A stretch of DNA of 64,000 bases, taken from contig NW_003215766.1 in the NCBI RefSeq assembly GCF_000006405.1, forward strand, positions 713,687 through 777,686, in the 5' to 3' direction. How positions within the stretch are numbered: position 1 is the first letter of the stretch; each line of letters begins with the position of its first letter. Made by a program: the position numbers and the translations under genes. Below the pieces are notes generated by a model. That model saw nothing but the letters and a program-made list of their open reading frames with translations. It had not been told where the DNA came from and did not search any database. The stretch is from Perkinsus marinus ATCC 50983 (taxonomy: Eukaryota; Perkinsozoa; Perkinsida; Perkinsidae). This document shows positions 46,731 through 56,262 of this stretch, piece by piece.

Positions 46731-47516
46731 ACCGTCAAAGCGTATGGACGGTTTCATTGACGCTAATGAAATGCAGGTAACCAGCGATACGCCCTATTCT
46801 ACTGTCATGACCACCATCTCCCTGTTAGGAATCAGCAGCAGGCTTGAGGAGAACTAGGGACCGCCATAGGGACCTCGGCATTCTGCTTCCCGGGAAGCCC
46901 TTCGTTCGTAAAGAGGGCCAATCTGCCTTGTATTATAATTATCATAGTCTCTCCGGCGTCCAGTGTTTGTACCATATCAGGTACAAGGATATGGTGACCT
47001 ACGCTTCTTGTGGGGCGCCTTGCCAGAGCCACTACCACTTTCCAACGTCGAAGGCCTCAGTTGATCGAGAGTTGCCATTAGGGAAGAAGATATGGAAGAC
47101 TCCGCCGGGATCAGTGCCGTTCTATCTCACTCATGATAGGAAGAAGCATCGAAATTGAAGATGATTCCATGATCATGCTTGCCTATAACATTGACGATGT
47201 CCAACGCTAGAACCGTTGTTGTGTTGTCCCCAGCCAGCCAACACCGCGCTGCTTGCACGCGATCTGCACGCGTGAACAAAGTTGGTTGAGCGTCCGCCCA
47301 AGACGCTTTCTCTGTCTGCGACGGTCGTGCTAAGATTTGTTGTGAATCCCTCTTTGGAATAGATAGCTGGGTTGGTAGCTGGGTTGTGCAAGTTCACCTC
47401 GATGCCTGTCCCTAAATTGTGATTCGTGATGTGACTACTAGTCAGAATAGGTGTGGTAGTTAGTGACTGGTTTTCCAGTATAGTTTCTTATTTGATACAT
47501 CTGGCAACGGATTAGA
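46731..47516. other. Spacer upstream of the UNC93-like gene
   Basis: A 104-codon + frame at 46844-47158 (RKEGQSALYYNYHSLSGVQ) and a minus frame at 47173-47397 are present. Neither carries a known domain. Confidence 0.35.
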
Positions 47517-48926
47517 ATGTTGAGCCAACGACAGGACAAGCAGACTAGGGCAGCGTGGCTGTATAGGGGCTACCCGCAGGTCGTCATCACGGGCATTATT
47601 GCATTCTGTTGTCCGGGTTTCTTCAACGCTATCCAAGGCCTAGGTGGTGCTGGCAATGCTAATCCCTCTGCGAATGATCCGGCCAATATTGCACTATATG
47701 TCTGCTTTGCTATATTCGGTTACTTGGGAGGGTTCTTCTTTAATATTCTGGGCCCAAGAATCCTCATGTGTGTCGGTGGGTTGAGCTACGCATTCTATGC
47801 AGCGGCAGCTTATGTGTCTGGCCATGTTGCTGGAACTGGTTGGCTCTTCATCCTTGCTGGTGCTGTGTGTGGTTTCGGAGCTGGTTGGCTCTGGACAGCC
47901 CAGGGTGCATTAATGATGGCGTATGCCCCTGAGAACAAGAAGGGTCATTACATTACAACTTTCTGGGTTATATTCAACCTTGGTGGCTTCATCGGCGGCA
48001 TCTTGCAGTTTGCTCTCAATTTCAGCGAAGGCTCTGGTGGTGCCAATGCTGCTTCCTATTTCGTGTTTATTGCCATTATGGCGGTTGGTGGTGTCATGGC
48101 TTTGTTCCTACTCATGAACCCTGCTAAGGTAGTGCTGGAGGACGGCAGTAAAGCTGTGATGGCTCAAGCCAAGGGTGCTAAGGAGGAGCTGCTGGATGCT
48201 ATGTCTGTCATATTCGACAAGAATATGTTATTACTCCTATTGCTATTCTTTGGATCCAACTTCTTCTATACATACGTTTTCAATTGCGTTAACGGTGTAT
48301 TATTCACCATTCGTACGAGAGGTCTCAACTCGGCTCTATACTGGCTAGCTCAAATGGCTGGTGCCTGGATTAGCGGTATAATTCAGGATGATCCCAAACG
48401 AACCTTGGCTCAGCGGGCTAGGAATGGTTTCTGGTTCATGTGCATCTCATTTAACATCACTTACGCCTTGGGGTGTTATCTCCAGTATGGTTACCACGGT
48501 GGCTACGACAGATATCACAACGTTGTTGAGCCTGAGGATCTCATTGATTTGAGCGATTATTACTACTGGTACCCTCTCATCGTATATATACTCTATGGGT
48601 TCAGTGATTCTGTCGTGCAGACCTTTTCCTATTGGATTATGGGTGCTATTGCTGGCGACGACGCTGGTCTTGCCGCTCGTTATACAGGGCTCTATAAGGG
48701 TGTCCAGAGTGTTGGTGCAGTGATCTCGTGGACCATTGATTTGCCTCAGCTTAGGGTGCCTTACTCGGCTCAGTTCTGGATATGCTGGGTATTGTTCGTC
48801 ATCGGTTTACCAACAACTTATCTCATTATTCGTAAGGTTGGCAAGAGTTCCGTTGAGATAGTGGATGCTCCATCGCCCTCTAATGATGATGGTAGCACCC
48901 CGACAAAGCTTGGCGGTATCAACTAA
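47517..48926 (+). CDS. UNC93-like major-facilitator membrane protein, intronless, 469 aa
   Basis: Multi-pass membrane protein of the UNC93/DUF895 branch of the MFS. In animals relatives regulate potassium channels or Toll-receptor traffic; in protists the cargo is unknown. Seen: about 11-12 hydrophobic helices, starting IIAFCCPGFFNAIQGLGGAG near residues 27-46, which is the family's G-x-FNAIQGLGGAG entry motif. AGWLWTAQGALMMAYAPENK (about 125-144) matches the conserved GxLWTAQG loop, and YWIMGAIAGDDAGLAARYTG lies in the second half. A hydrophilic central loop (ILEDGSKAVMAQ-like) separates the halves, and the tail is Ser/Asp-rich. No introns, in contrast with most neighbours. Start is the first Met of the frame. 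Confidence 0.88.
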   Translation: MLSQRQDKQTRAAWLYRGYPQVVITGIIAFCCPGFFNAIQGLGGAGNANPSANDPANIALYVCFAIFGYLGGFFFNILGPRILMCVGGLSYAFYAAAAYVSGHVAGTGWLFILAGAVCGFGAGWLWTAQGALMMAYAPENKKGHYITTFWVIFNLGGFIGGILQFALNFSEGSGGANAASYFVFIAIMAVGGVMALFLLMNPAKVVLEDGSKAVMAQAKGAKEELLDAMSVIFDKNMLLLLLLFFGSNFFYTYVFNCVNGVLFTIRTRGLNSALYWLAQMAGAWISGIIQDDPKRTLAQRARNGFWFMCISFNITYALGCYLQYGYHGGYDRYHNVVEPEDLIDLSDYYYWYPLIVYILYGFSDSVVQTFSYWIMGAIAGDDAGLAARYTGLYKGVQSVGAVISWTIDLPQLRVPYSAQFWICWVLFVIGLPTTYLIIRKVGKSSVEIVDAPSPSNDDGSTPTKLGGIN

Positions 48927-49686
48927 GCATATCATGACCGTTTGGTCGTGATATAATGCAGCGGTTGCTGTTATGAAACTTTATGGGAACTATTGTTCGA
49001 CTGTTCTATCCGGTTGCTCCTGGAGGAATTTCGTGACATCACTTATGTTGATTATAGACTATCTTAATATCCTCACTGGTGGTACTTCTGTGACTCCCTA
49101 ATTCCTCCCTCACAGAAACATTCTTGCGCTCGTGTTGTTTCCTTTGATATTGCCGATCACAGCGGCTGGGATGTCGGTTCCCTCTTTTTCGGGTCATTGG
49201 TGTTGTTGGTGGCTAGTAGTTGGGCGTCAGAGCCCCTGCGGCGTGAATCGGTGGATATCCCGACGTTCCTGGTCTCACTAGAGTCTTCGTCTCTGTTATA
49301 CTTCCCTGATTTGGGATTATCATAGAGACTTCATGGTTACGACTGTCTCGGGCTGATATATATCATGAGTGCAGGGCTAATTTTCTATATAATAGTAATA
49401 AGAAATCGATGAGCTCCGCAAGTCAATCTCTCGACTCCGTCTTCTGGTCGTCATCACCTACTATTGTTACTCTTGTGTTAACTATTGCTATATCGAACAA
49501 CGATATGTTGTTATTGATTTCTCGGATAATTCCGTAACCATCGGGTTCGCTGTCCGTTGGATAAAAGCAAAATACTTCTATAGTGACTATCGCATCATCG
49601 TTATTGTGCAGGTCGTGATACTAGTTAGTACCATTGCTTGATATCTACTATGTTTCTACTGTCCCACTGTGCATGTCTAGTCTAGA
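48927..49686. other. 3' spacer, nothing recognised
   Basis: About 760 bp downstream of the UNC93-like gene, T-rich with short frames only. Confidence 0.4.
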
Positions 49687-50247
49687 TTGTTTCTGTCTTA
49701 TTACTTATACTTCTCCTATCAGATTATATCTCATTTGTTCCTCCGACGGAATCGGTTCGAAGGTGTCGTTACCGAGTCGGATAAAGCTAGAGGTGTAGTG
49801 TCAAACCCAACCAGGTCATTTCCTACTGCAACTCGTAGACCATTTCCAATTTACTATGTTGTCATACTCACTCATTCAAGCTTTGTTTGTTTGGTTACAT
49901 ACGGATTCGCAATCTTATTAGGATGCGTTGTCCGACCCTGTGGAGTCGATGATGTCAAGTTGTTCGTAGAGCTTCTAGACAAATCCAGTTGTACCTCAGT
50001 TCCGCTCTATCTTACTTGGAGGTTGACCGTAGACCATTCTCTGTCTACAGGGGTAAAGTTCTTGATGGGCGATCGAGAGTTTGATAAATTGTGGAAGACG
50101 ATCGTACTGGGAATTGGGTCACTAGCAAGTTTAGTAAGAGAAGAGAGTTGGAATAAGGGGAGATTCATCAAATTAATGGGATCAATCCCGGCGGGAAGTG
50201 TTGTGATCGTACGAGTTCTTGACATTAGGATGTCGTTTTCAGACTGA
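49687..50247 (+). CDS. Hypothetical protein, 186 aa, uncertain
   Basis: An uninterrupted frame longer than expected by chance for this composition. It has a hydrophobic, Tyr-rich N-terminus (YYLYFSYQIISHLF), a hydrophobic middle segment (FVCLVTYGFAILLGCVVRPC) and a C-terminal part GREFDKLWKTIVLGIGSLAS-like (read as GDREFDKLW). I recognise no family. It could be a small membrane protein or a chance frame; no homology test was possible. Confidence 0.3.
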   Translation: MFLSYYLYFSYQIISHLFLRRNRFEGVVTESDKARGVVSNPTRSFPTATRRPFPIYYVVILTHSSFVCLVTYGFAILLGCVVRPCGVDDVKLFVELLDKSSCTSVPLYLTWRLTVDHSLSTGVKFLMGDREFDKLWKTIVLGIGSLASLVREESWNKGRFIKLMGSIPAGSVVIVRVLDIRMSFSD

Positions 50248-50999
50248 GTCTGTCGGTGAATGCAAGGCTAATAATGTTTTCATGAACCAGTCGGCCTGTT
50301 TCGTAGGGACGAATTGCGACAGGTGTAGGAACCATCTACCGTGGTTTTCCCGTAACCGTGATTAGATATTAGATAGAAAGTACATACTTATACATACCTT
50401 AAAGAGTTACCTAAGTTGCTCCTGAACGTTGCGAAATGAAATGAGTACTCAAGTACACCTTAAGGAGCTCCTTAAGTTGCTCCTAAACGTTGTGAAATGA
50501 GTTGAGTACTTCTTAAGTACACCTTGAGTAACTCCTCAAGTTGCTCCTGATTTCAAGACGCCTTAAATTGAATATTCTCGTGGAACAGGAATAGTGTCTG
50601 GGGCGGACTGGTCAGATTGAATACAAGGCACCAGCGCTATGTGCATCTTGTATGAGTTGACATGTGGCGACTCGCCACTGGCGAGCCGCCTGCGCAAGTT
50701 CAAATCTCGCTCGGCCAGAATCTTGCTTCCTTCAGATGACTTGGCCACATACCGTCTCCTATTCCTTGCGCTTCCCGTCTTTTATCGCCCTAACTCAATG
50801 CAATCGCCTTGTTGTGGGCATTACATGGAGTTCCTGGGCTTTTCGGTGATTGTGAAGGGTTTATTAGGTACACTGTCACCCCCTGAGGCATGACATGATC
50901 GAGTAGGGCGTCATCGGTTGTTTGAGGCGATGCTGGTTCGAGCAGCCCGTATTGACCCTCCCCCCAGGTTCACAAGTCTCCTTGCGTTTTCCTCTCCCA
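50248..50999. other. Spacer with a tandem CTCCTTAAG repeat
   Basis: Upstream region of the surface-protein gene. It contains the repeat at 50395-50580. The remaining 400 bp show no gene. Confidence 0.4.
50395..50580 (+). repeat. Tandem repeat of about 62 bp related to the AAGGAGC palindromes
   Basis: Units starting near 50397, 50459 and 50522 each hold CCTTAAGGAG-type sequence, then TAAGTTGCTCCT, and (in the first two) AACGTTGCGAAATGA and GAGTACTTAAGTACACC-type words. Word use links them to the clusters at 5240-5425 and 5885-6110. Confidence 0.7.
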
Positions 51000-51703
51000 A
51001 TGCGCTTCATCTCCCTCGCTACCTTGGCATCTGGCGTTAGTGCCTCCGTCACCACTGGCTCGTCAGCCGCCACTACTGCTGCTGCCACTACTGCCGCCAC
51101 CACTGCTGCTAGTGCCGCTGCGACTACCGCTGCCGCGACTACCGCCGCCGCGACGAGTAAAGCTTCATTGGCTCTGTTCTTCTCGTGTATAGCTTTTCAT
51201 TTTCAGCTTCTGACGAGGTCGACCAAACCCTGGCGCTGGTCACGGCCTGCGCTGCTGAATGCCCCGCCTTAGACAAGCATATGACAAGATTCTCTGCCGT
51301 GTCGCCCGTCTCTGAAAGTTACACCGAAGACGTTATGAACTTGTATGAAAACGACGAACGCAGATGCCTATTCCACCCCATCTGCCTGGACTGCCAGGAG
51401 GGTTCTGACTGCCCCATGGCCACCTGCTTCGCCGAGATCGAAGTGTGCAAGCCGCTCGTCGGTGTCTTCGCCCTTCTCACCGCTAACTGCGCCTGCGCAG
51501 CTGGTGTTGACTTTGGCTCCAAGCCGGGTCAGATTCTGGGCGATGAATTCAATCTGATATCCCAGTTCATGACATGCCCCGACGAAGTTAAGGCCCTCCC
51601 CGCTCAGGATACCTGCTACGGCCCGGGCGAAGCTGGCAGCAGTGATGCTTACACCATGTCGGCTACCGCGGCTGCCCTTGTTGCCCTCGCGCATCTTCTT
51701 TGA
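51000..51703 (+). CDS. Secreted Ala/Thr-rich, Cys-rich protein with GPI-anchor-type C-terminus, 2 exons
   Basis: Exon 1 (51000-51156) encodes a signal-peptide-like start MRFISLATLASGVSAS and a mucin-like run of Ala and Thr made of ACT/GCC/GCG-type triplets. A 50-nt intron (51157-51206, GTAAAG to TTTCAG) joins it to exon 2. Exon 2 encodes SDEVDQTLALVTACAAECPA and a domain with 12 cysteines, including CLFHPICLDCQEGSDCPMAT and ANCACAAG. The C-terminus is a small-residue site (GSSDA) followed by a hydrophobic tail, ATAAALVALAHLL, the layout of a GPI-anchor signal. Inference: a cell-surface or cell-wall glycoprotein of about 217 residues. The family is not recognised. Confidence 0.72.
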
Positions 51704-52071
51704 ACGGTTTGAAGGCTCCAGATGGTCCCGGTTCGAAGAAGGACCATGATAATTTATACTCACGATGAATTTGACCAGGCATCGCGACGCTCGATGCCCT
51801 GGATATGTGTTATGATTGGTGTATAACATTCGTGTCTTTGAGTTGTAGTCTACCTTAAGAGCCCAATTGAAGATTGCCAGCATTTTCACATGTAGCCATA
51901 GAGAATGCCAAGGTATGCCGTGGAATCGCTAGGGGAGTACCGAGAGACGGTATTGTTAGAAGAATTGCGTCTAGAACTACAGCAGAAGATGGATTCTGTA
52001 TGACTAAATCATTACATATGTACGTCTCCCCCACTGTAGTTCGCACAACACGCCTGATACGGGATTGCGGA
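51704..52071. other. Spacer, nothing firm
   Basis: A 3' spacer of the surface-protein gene. A minus frame at 51855-52046 has no domain. Confidence 0.35.
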
Positions 52072-52374
52072 TCATCGACCTGTTTTTAGGCAAGCGTACA
52101 GCCGCGAGGGCGTTCTTAGCGGCTTAGGCAACACACTCTGGTGCACCTCATCTTGAGCATACACGAATTGTCTGTCAGTCGAGTATGTGAATTGTTCATA
52201 CTCGTATGGCTCGTAGGCGACAGCTGTGGGCAGCAAGACTTCTACCGAATCGCTAGTGTGTTGAGCATCACTATACATAGGGGAGTTTATACAGAGCTGA
52301 GTTTCCATGGAGTATTTGATGAATACTGGAGTGGATAGAGCTTGCACACTCGCGACTACCGAACCCAATGCCAT
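52072..52374 (-). CDS. Small hypothetical protein, 100 aa, uncertain
   Basis: Frame MALGSVVASVQALSTPVFIK, then a Tyr/Glu-rich middle (AYEPYEYEQFTYSTDRQFVY) and a basic end. The start could be a weak signal peptide. It lies about 180 bp beyond the stop of the UCH gene on the same strand. A GT donor follows the DEVHQ region, so it may be a first exon. No family recognised. Confidence 0.3.
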   Translation of the reverse strand: MALGSVVASVQALSTPVFIKYSMETQLCINSPMYSDAQHTSDSVEVLLPTAVAYEPYEYEQFTYSTDRQFVYAQDEVHQSVLPKPLRTPSRLYACLKTGR

Positions 52375-52557
52375 GACAGCCCCAATAGGGTGGAAAAACT
52401 CTCACCATTCGTCATATCATCACCAAGTAGTCGCCACCAAGTCAACTATCTATTGGGATTCACGCATAAACTAGTAAAATGAAGAACGATCGGCAGCTGC
52501 TTGCGCGTGCATACCATGGGGCATTATCGTTTCCTCACAGTAGCCGGAAAACAACTC

Positions 52558-53591
52558 TTAAAGGCACGCCTCTCCAGCTGTCAATGCTAGGATGTTGAAG
52601 CGAATCTCATCGGGGTCTCGACTCATAAACACATTCTTCACAACCTCTACTGTTCGTTGCAGCACCTACGGGGAACTTATGCTACAATTGTCCAAGACTT
52701 CGTACTTGATCTGCGGGGCATTTTCCATGAGGTATCGGTGTAGTTTTGCGGCCATCGAACTCGAGCAGTTCGCCTTCGACAACAGTGAATGCCACGAAGT
52801 GAGTGGTGACCTGATCAGTAGATCGGTATGATAGAATCGCCCCACGGTTTCACCGATTCATCTTCGGCCGGTGGACGGCTCTGGCCCTGATTCTCAGCCT
52901 GAGATGAGATCGAACATAGCAGAAACTTGACGAGGAAAGTCCATCTCACTTCACGATGAGCTTTTTCCAACTTGTCATCCTTCTCGATGTAAACCGCGCG
53001 TTCATCAGGCGACATTGACTTGGTGCTTCGCATGAGGCTGTTGATGTAAGAACCTTCTTCTGCAAGACAAACTCTCGGAACCACGACCTAGCGCCGTTAC
53101 TGTATTCAACTCCACACTGGCCTTCAATATTGGCCATGCAGTGGATGATCCCTATGGTACCACAAGCATTTCCCACAGTCTGTTTCGTGAAGTACGCCTG
53201 TAGCAGCAGTAAGAAACAAAGGCACAATCGGCCGAGGCTCACACTAGCAGGTATTTCCTCCTTCTTCACAGCTTGAATGCGCCTCTGGTCGTCTGCTTCA
53301 GTCGAATCTTTTATTGGGAAGAGCAAGACCTGGAGTACAGTCAGGAACTATACTCAGTTGTATCAGAGCTCACCGCTGCCAACACTGGCTGAGGCACCAT
53401 CTCAAGTGCCCAATCCTCAACTGACAATACATCGGTAAAATGGAGGAAGGAAGGTAGACCTAAGCAGTATCGAATGACCGCTAAGCGAACATGTGCGGAA
53501 CAATACCGAGGCTCCTGGCATAATCCGTCATGACTTCCGGATTGGCCTCCAAAGGCAACCAACGCTTCTTGCTGGTCTTGTTATCGCTCAT
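52558..53591 (-). CDS. Ubiquitin carboxyl-terminal hydrolase, UCHL3-type (peptidase C12), multi-exon
   Basis: Releases ubiquitin (and in UCHL3, NEDD8) from small C-terminal adducts. Seen: start MSDNKTSKKRWLPLEANPEV at 53591, joined through a GTATTG donor to LPSFLHFTDVLSVEDWALEM and VPQPVLA; then LLFPIKDSTEADDQRRIQAV; YFTKQTVGNACGTIGIIHCM (oxyanion Gln and catalytic Cys); INSLMRSTKSMSPDERAVYI; THFVAFTVVEGELLEFDGRK (catalytic His and Asp); and SRDPDEIRFNILALTAGEAC, to the TAA at 52558. All four catalytic residues are present, and RWLPLEANPEV is a hallmark of the UCHL1/L3 start. Length fits the family (about 230 aa). Confidence 0.88.
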
Positions 53592-53779
53592 AGTAGTATT
53601 GGAAAAACACTAGAAGGTAGCCGTCCCATCGGTTACTTAAACGCAAACAGACTAACGGCAAGGTGGGAAATCCGACATACATTGGCAGTAACATGCTAAG
53701 AAGACTTCAAAAATTTTCTTGATGTCTTTAACAAATGAAGAACCGATCAATGTAACAGCTCTACCCAAGTCACTCCATC

Positions 53780-54252
53780 CTAGCCACCCTCACAGGCCTT
53801 CTGCAAGTAATCAACTTTCCCGCCTCTTCGACTGATAAGAGCCGCCGGCCAGCCCTGCACAAGCTCCTTCTTGGAGATGTTAAACCGGCCCGTATTGCCA
53901 ACTAACCTCATCGTGGTGTCGTGAAGTCTCCACCTCTGACGAAGTAGAACGGGTCTCATCACAAGTGTGCAGCCTACACTGTTCCCTAGCCCAATCAGCG
54001 CACCAACCACCAGCACTATAATCGCAGTTTCAGTCGTCCGCCGAAACATACTGCACATGCGACGAATGTGCTATGCCCTACAGACGCCTTCAGGAGCCGC
54101 TGCTTTCCACGCCTGATCGCGACCAAAGTCCCTGAAGGCAGCGTCCTCGTAACGGGGATCGGTGAGAATGTCTTCTCGTCAGATGTTAGCTGGATGGGGG
54201 CGAGAAGCGACGTTGTGAGTGGCTCCCCCCCCATGCCGTAAGGAGCATACAC
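53780..54252 (-). CDS. Small single-pass membrane protein, 2 exons, tentative
   Basis: Upstream segment from Met at 54252 (MYAPYGMGGEPLTTSLLAPI), or an alternative frame reading DPRYEDAAFRDFGRDQAWKA. A second exon has FRRTTETAIIVLVVGALIGL, then GNSVGCTLVMRPVLLRQRWR, a single clear transmembrane helix followed by a basic region, ending at 53780. The size and layout are like small mitochondrial inner-membrane proteins, but I cannot assign it. Confidence 0.35.
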
Positions 54253-54539
54253 TGACTGAACACCGTCAGGACAACATTAGAGATAATCTAGAATGATGGA
54301 ACTGTATAGATATCTGTGAATATGATATTTGTTATCAAACTAATATTAATATATAGCACACAGTACAATATTACGAATAAATTAGGAATTATTCTCTATA
54401 ACATGGGTTTTGATATTTTAGATTCCGGGGTGCCCAAGTGCTCCCTTTCTAAACGCGAGACCGAAGACAGTAAGAGAGATTTCCCAACATCACAATGGCA
54501 GCATGTTCACCATAAGGGGCGATATTGATAGTACCATAA
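54253..54539. other. AT-rich spacer
   Basis: Mostly A+T between 54280 and 54410; no gene seen. Confidence 0.4.
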
Positions 54540-56182
54540 TGTGAGATGCCTAGTAGTCGGATCTACTATAACATAGCAATAGTTACTACGATGATCGCCC
54601 GAATGCAATCTAACGCCACCACTCGAGCTAGTGATCTTGTACGCCTTGCATGGGCAAACTATTGACCCATCCGGACCGAGACGAACGGAAACCAGATCCT
54701 GAAGCCGGACAGCTGACTTAACGAGACAGGTCCCTGAGGTTGCTCGCAGGTGTTCTCTCTGACCTACAGCCTGGTACTATCTATACTTCAAAAAGTGAGA
54801 GCTACTTTTGATGACGATGGAGAAGAGACGAGGAAGACCGAAAATAGCACGACTTAACGATGGTATTGCCAGTGGACATGTGATAGATCTTTTACCTTGA
54901 AAATCTTCTTAGTGTGTTCGATGTACGGAGTCACGACTTCCTCATACTGATTCGATGCACCGCCGATTACAACATGTAGGAAAACGTTGAACAGAAGCTC
55001 CTGACCTGCCAGCAGAATAGCGAGATAGTGGCAGCGGAAGGGCTAGTAAATGCTGTTGGGGTTTGAAGTCAGGTATCACGTATTGGATCGGGGAAGATCT
55101 CATACAGTTCAGACTCCTCACAGACCAACGCCTCTCTCAGAGTGTCGTAAAGGGGTATCTAGAAGCATCATCATCATCAGCGAGGGTCGTCCTCCTCGTC
55201 ACCACTACTCCTTCCCAGTCTTCCTCGAATCGGCCTTGGATACGTCCAGTAGTGCCGTTCACAATCCCCTTTTCCGTCAGCACCTATTAACCCTCCTTAT
55301 CTCCAACCCATGACACCCCACCTCACGTGAAAGATACTCATATCGGTTTTCTTGACAGTGAGTGGCTGCATGACCACTTCCCCGTCCGTCCCGATGCCGC
55401 TAACACCACTACAGGCATGGGGGAGTATCTGAACAGCAAGGAACGAGCGCCGTATACGCCTGTGTGCGGTATAGCCAAACTTCGAACGCCATGTTCAATA
55501 GAACCAGCAGCCTCGAAAAAAATGCTAAAGTGAGTACGCACACGCTGCGCCTCGGGACTCCTAAAGAACTGCTGGACCATGAACTCGGTCTCCGCTTCAG
55601 TGGTGACTGGGCTGTCGAATAGGAAACGCAGAATGACCTGATCGGCGGAAGATGATGTTGAGGCTACCCTCGAGCGGCCGGTAGCGATCAAGAGCTCTTG
55701 AGGAAGAGACTAAGCCACAAGTCTCTCCCAGCTAATCAGCCTAGACCAGCGGAACCAGAGTAGATGTTGCCAGTAGCAATGCCCCATTGGAGTTGGAATT
55801 TAACGAACCACAGCTTTCCAGTACCATACCCTACCACGTAATACCATCGCTACTGCTAGCCACACAATTTGTAGACGACAACGACGACGCCAAGGAGGTG
55901 GAGCAGCTACACTTCTCTCAGCGCTACTCAATTAGCATACAAGCCTCTCAAATCTCACATAATTATAACCACTCCGGATCGCCTTCCGAGGTGTTAACTA
56001 TCGGCCCAAACCATGATTACCATATCCTCATCCAATCCCCACTTCCTGAAGTCAGCTCGCAGCTGCTTGTCACCGAAACACTTTGGGATAGCGTCTGGTA
56101 AGAAACGGAATTTGTACGTAATAGTAGAGTCCTTCTTATTGTGCTGGTCGTGGATGCTCTCGAGCTCGGTGATGAGGGTCAT
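54540..56182 (-). CDS. Unrecognised multi-exon protein with hydrophobic segments
   Basis: Coding-like minus-strand segments in order: MTLITELESIHDQHNKKDST and RFLPDAIPKCFGDKQLRADF, then WGLDEDMVIMVWADS (56182-55994); VASTSSSADQVILRFLFDSP and EAETEFMVQQFFRSPEAQRV (55675-55535); LVLLNMAFEVWLYRT (hydrophobic, 55515-55470); IVNGTTGRIQGRFEEDWEGV (55270-55205); LAILLAGQELLFNVFLHVVI and EEVVTPYIEHTKKIFK (55030-54900); VRLQDLVSVRLGPDGSIVCP (54710-54640). The segments are bounded by plausible GT/AG sites. No family recognised. The exact join of every exon is open, and the 3' end may lie slightly beyond 54540. Confidence 0.4.
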
Positions 56183-56262
56183 CGCCTGTCACACAAATGC
56201 TGCTACCGTCCCCTTTTCCCACACAATCCAACAGAAAACGACCCTCAAGGCAGAAACCGTGC

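Noticed and set aside
51368-51889. 173-codon minus frame
   Set aside because: Antisense shadow of the Cys-rich exon of the surface-protein gene.
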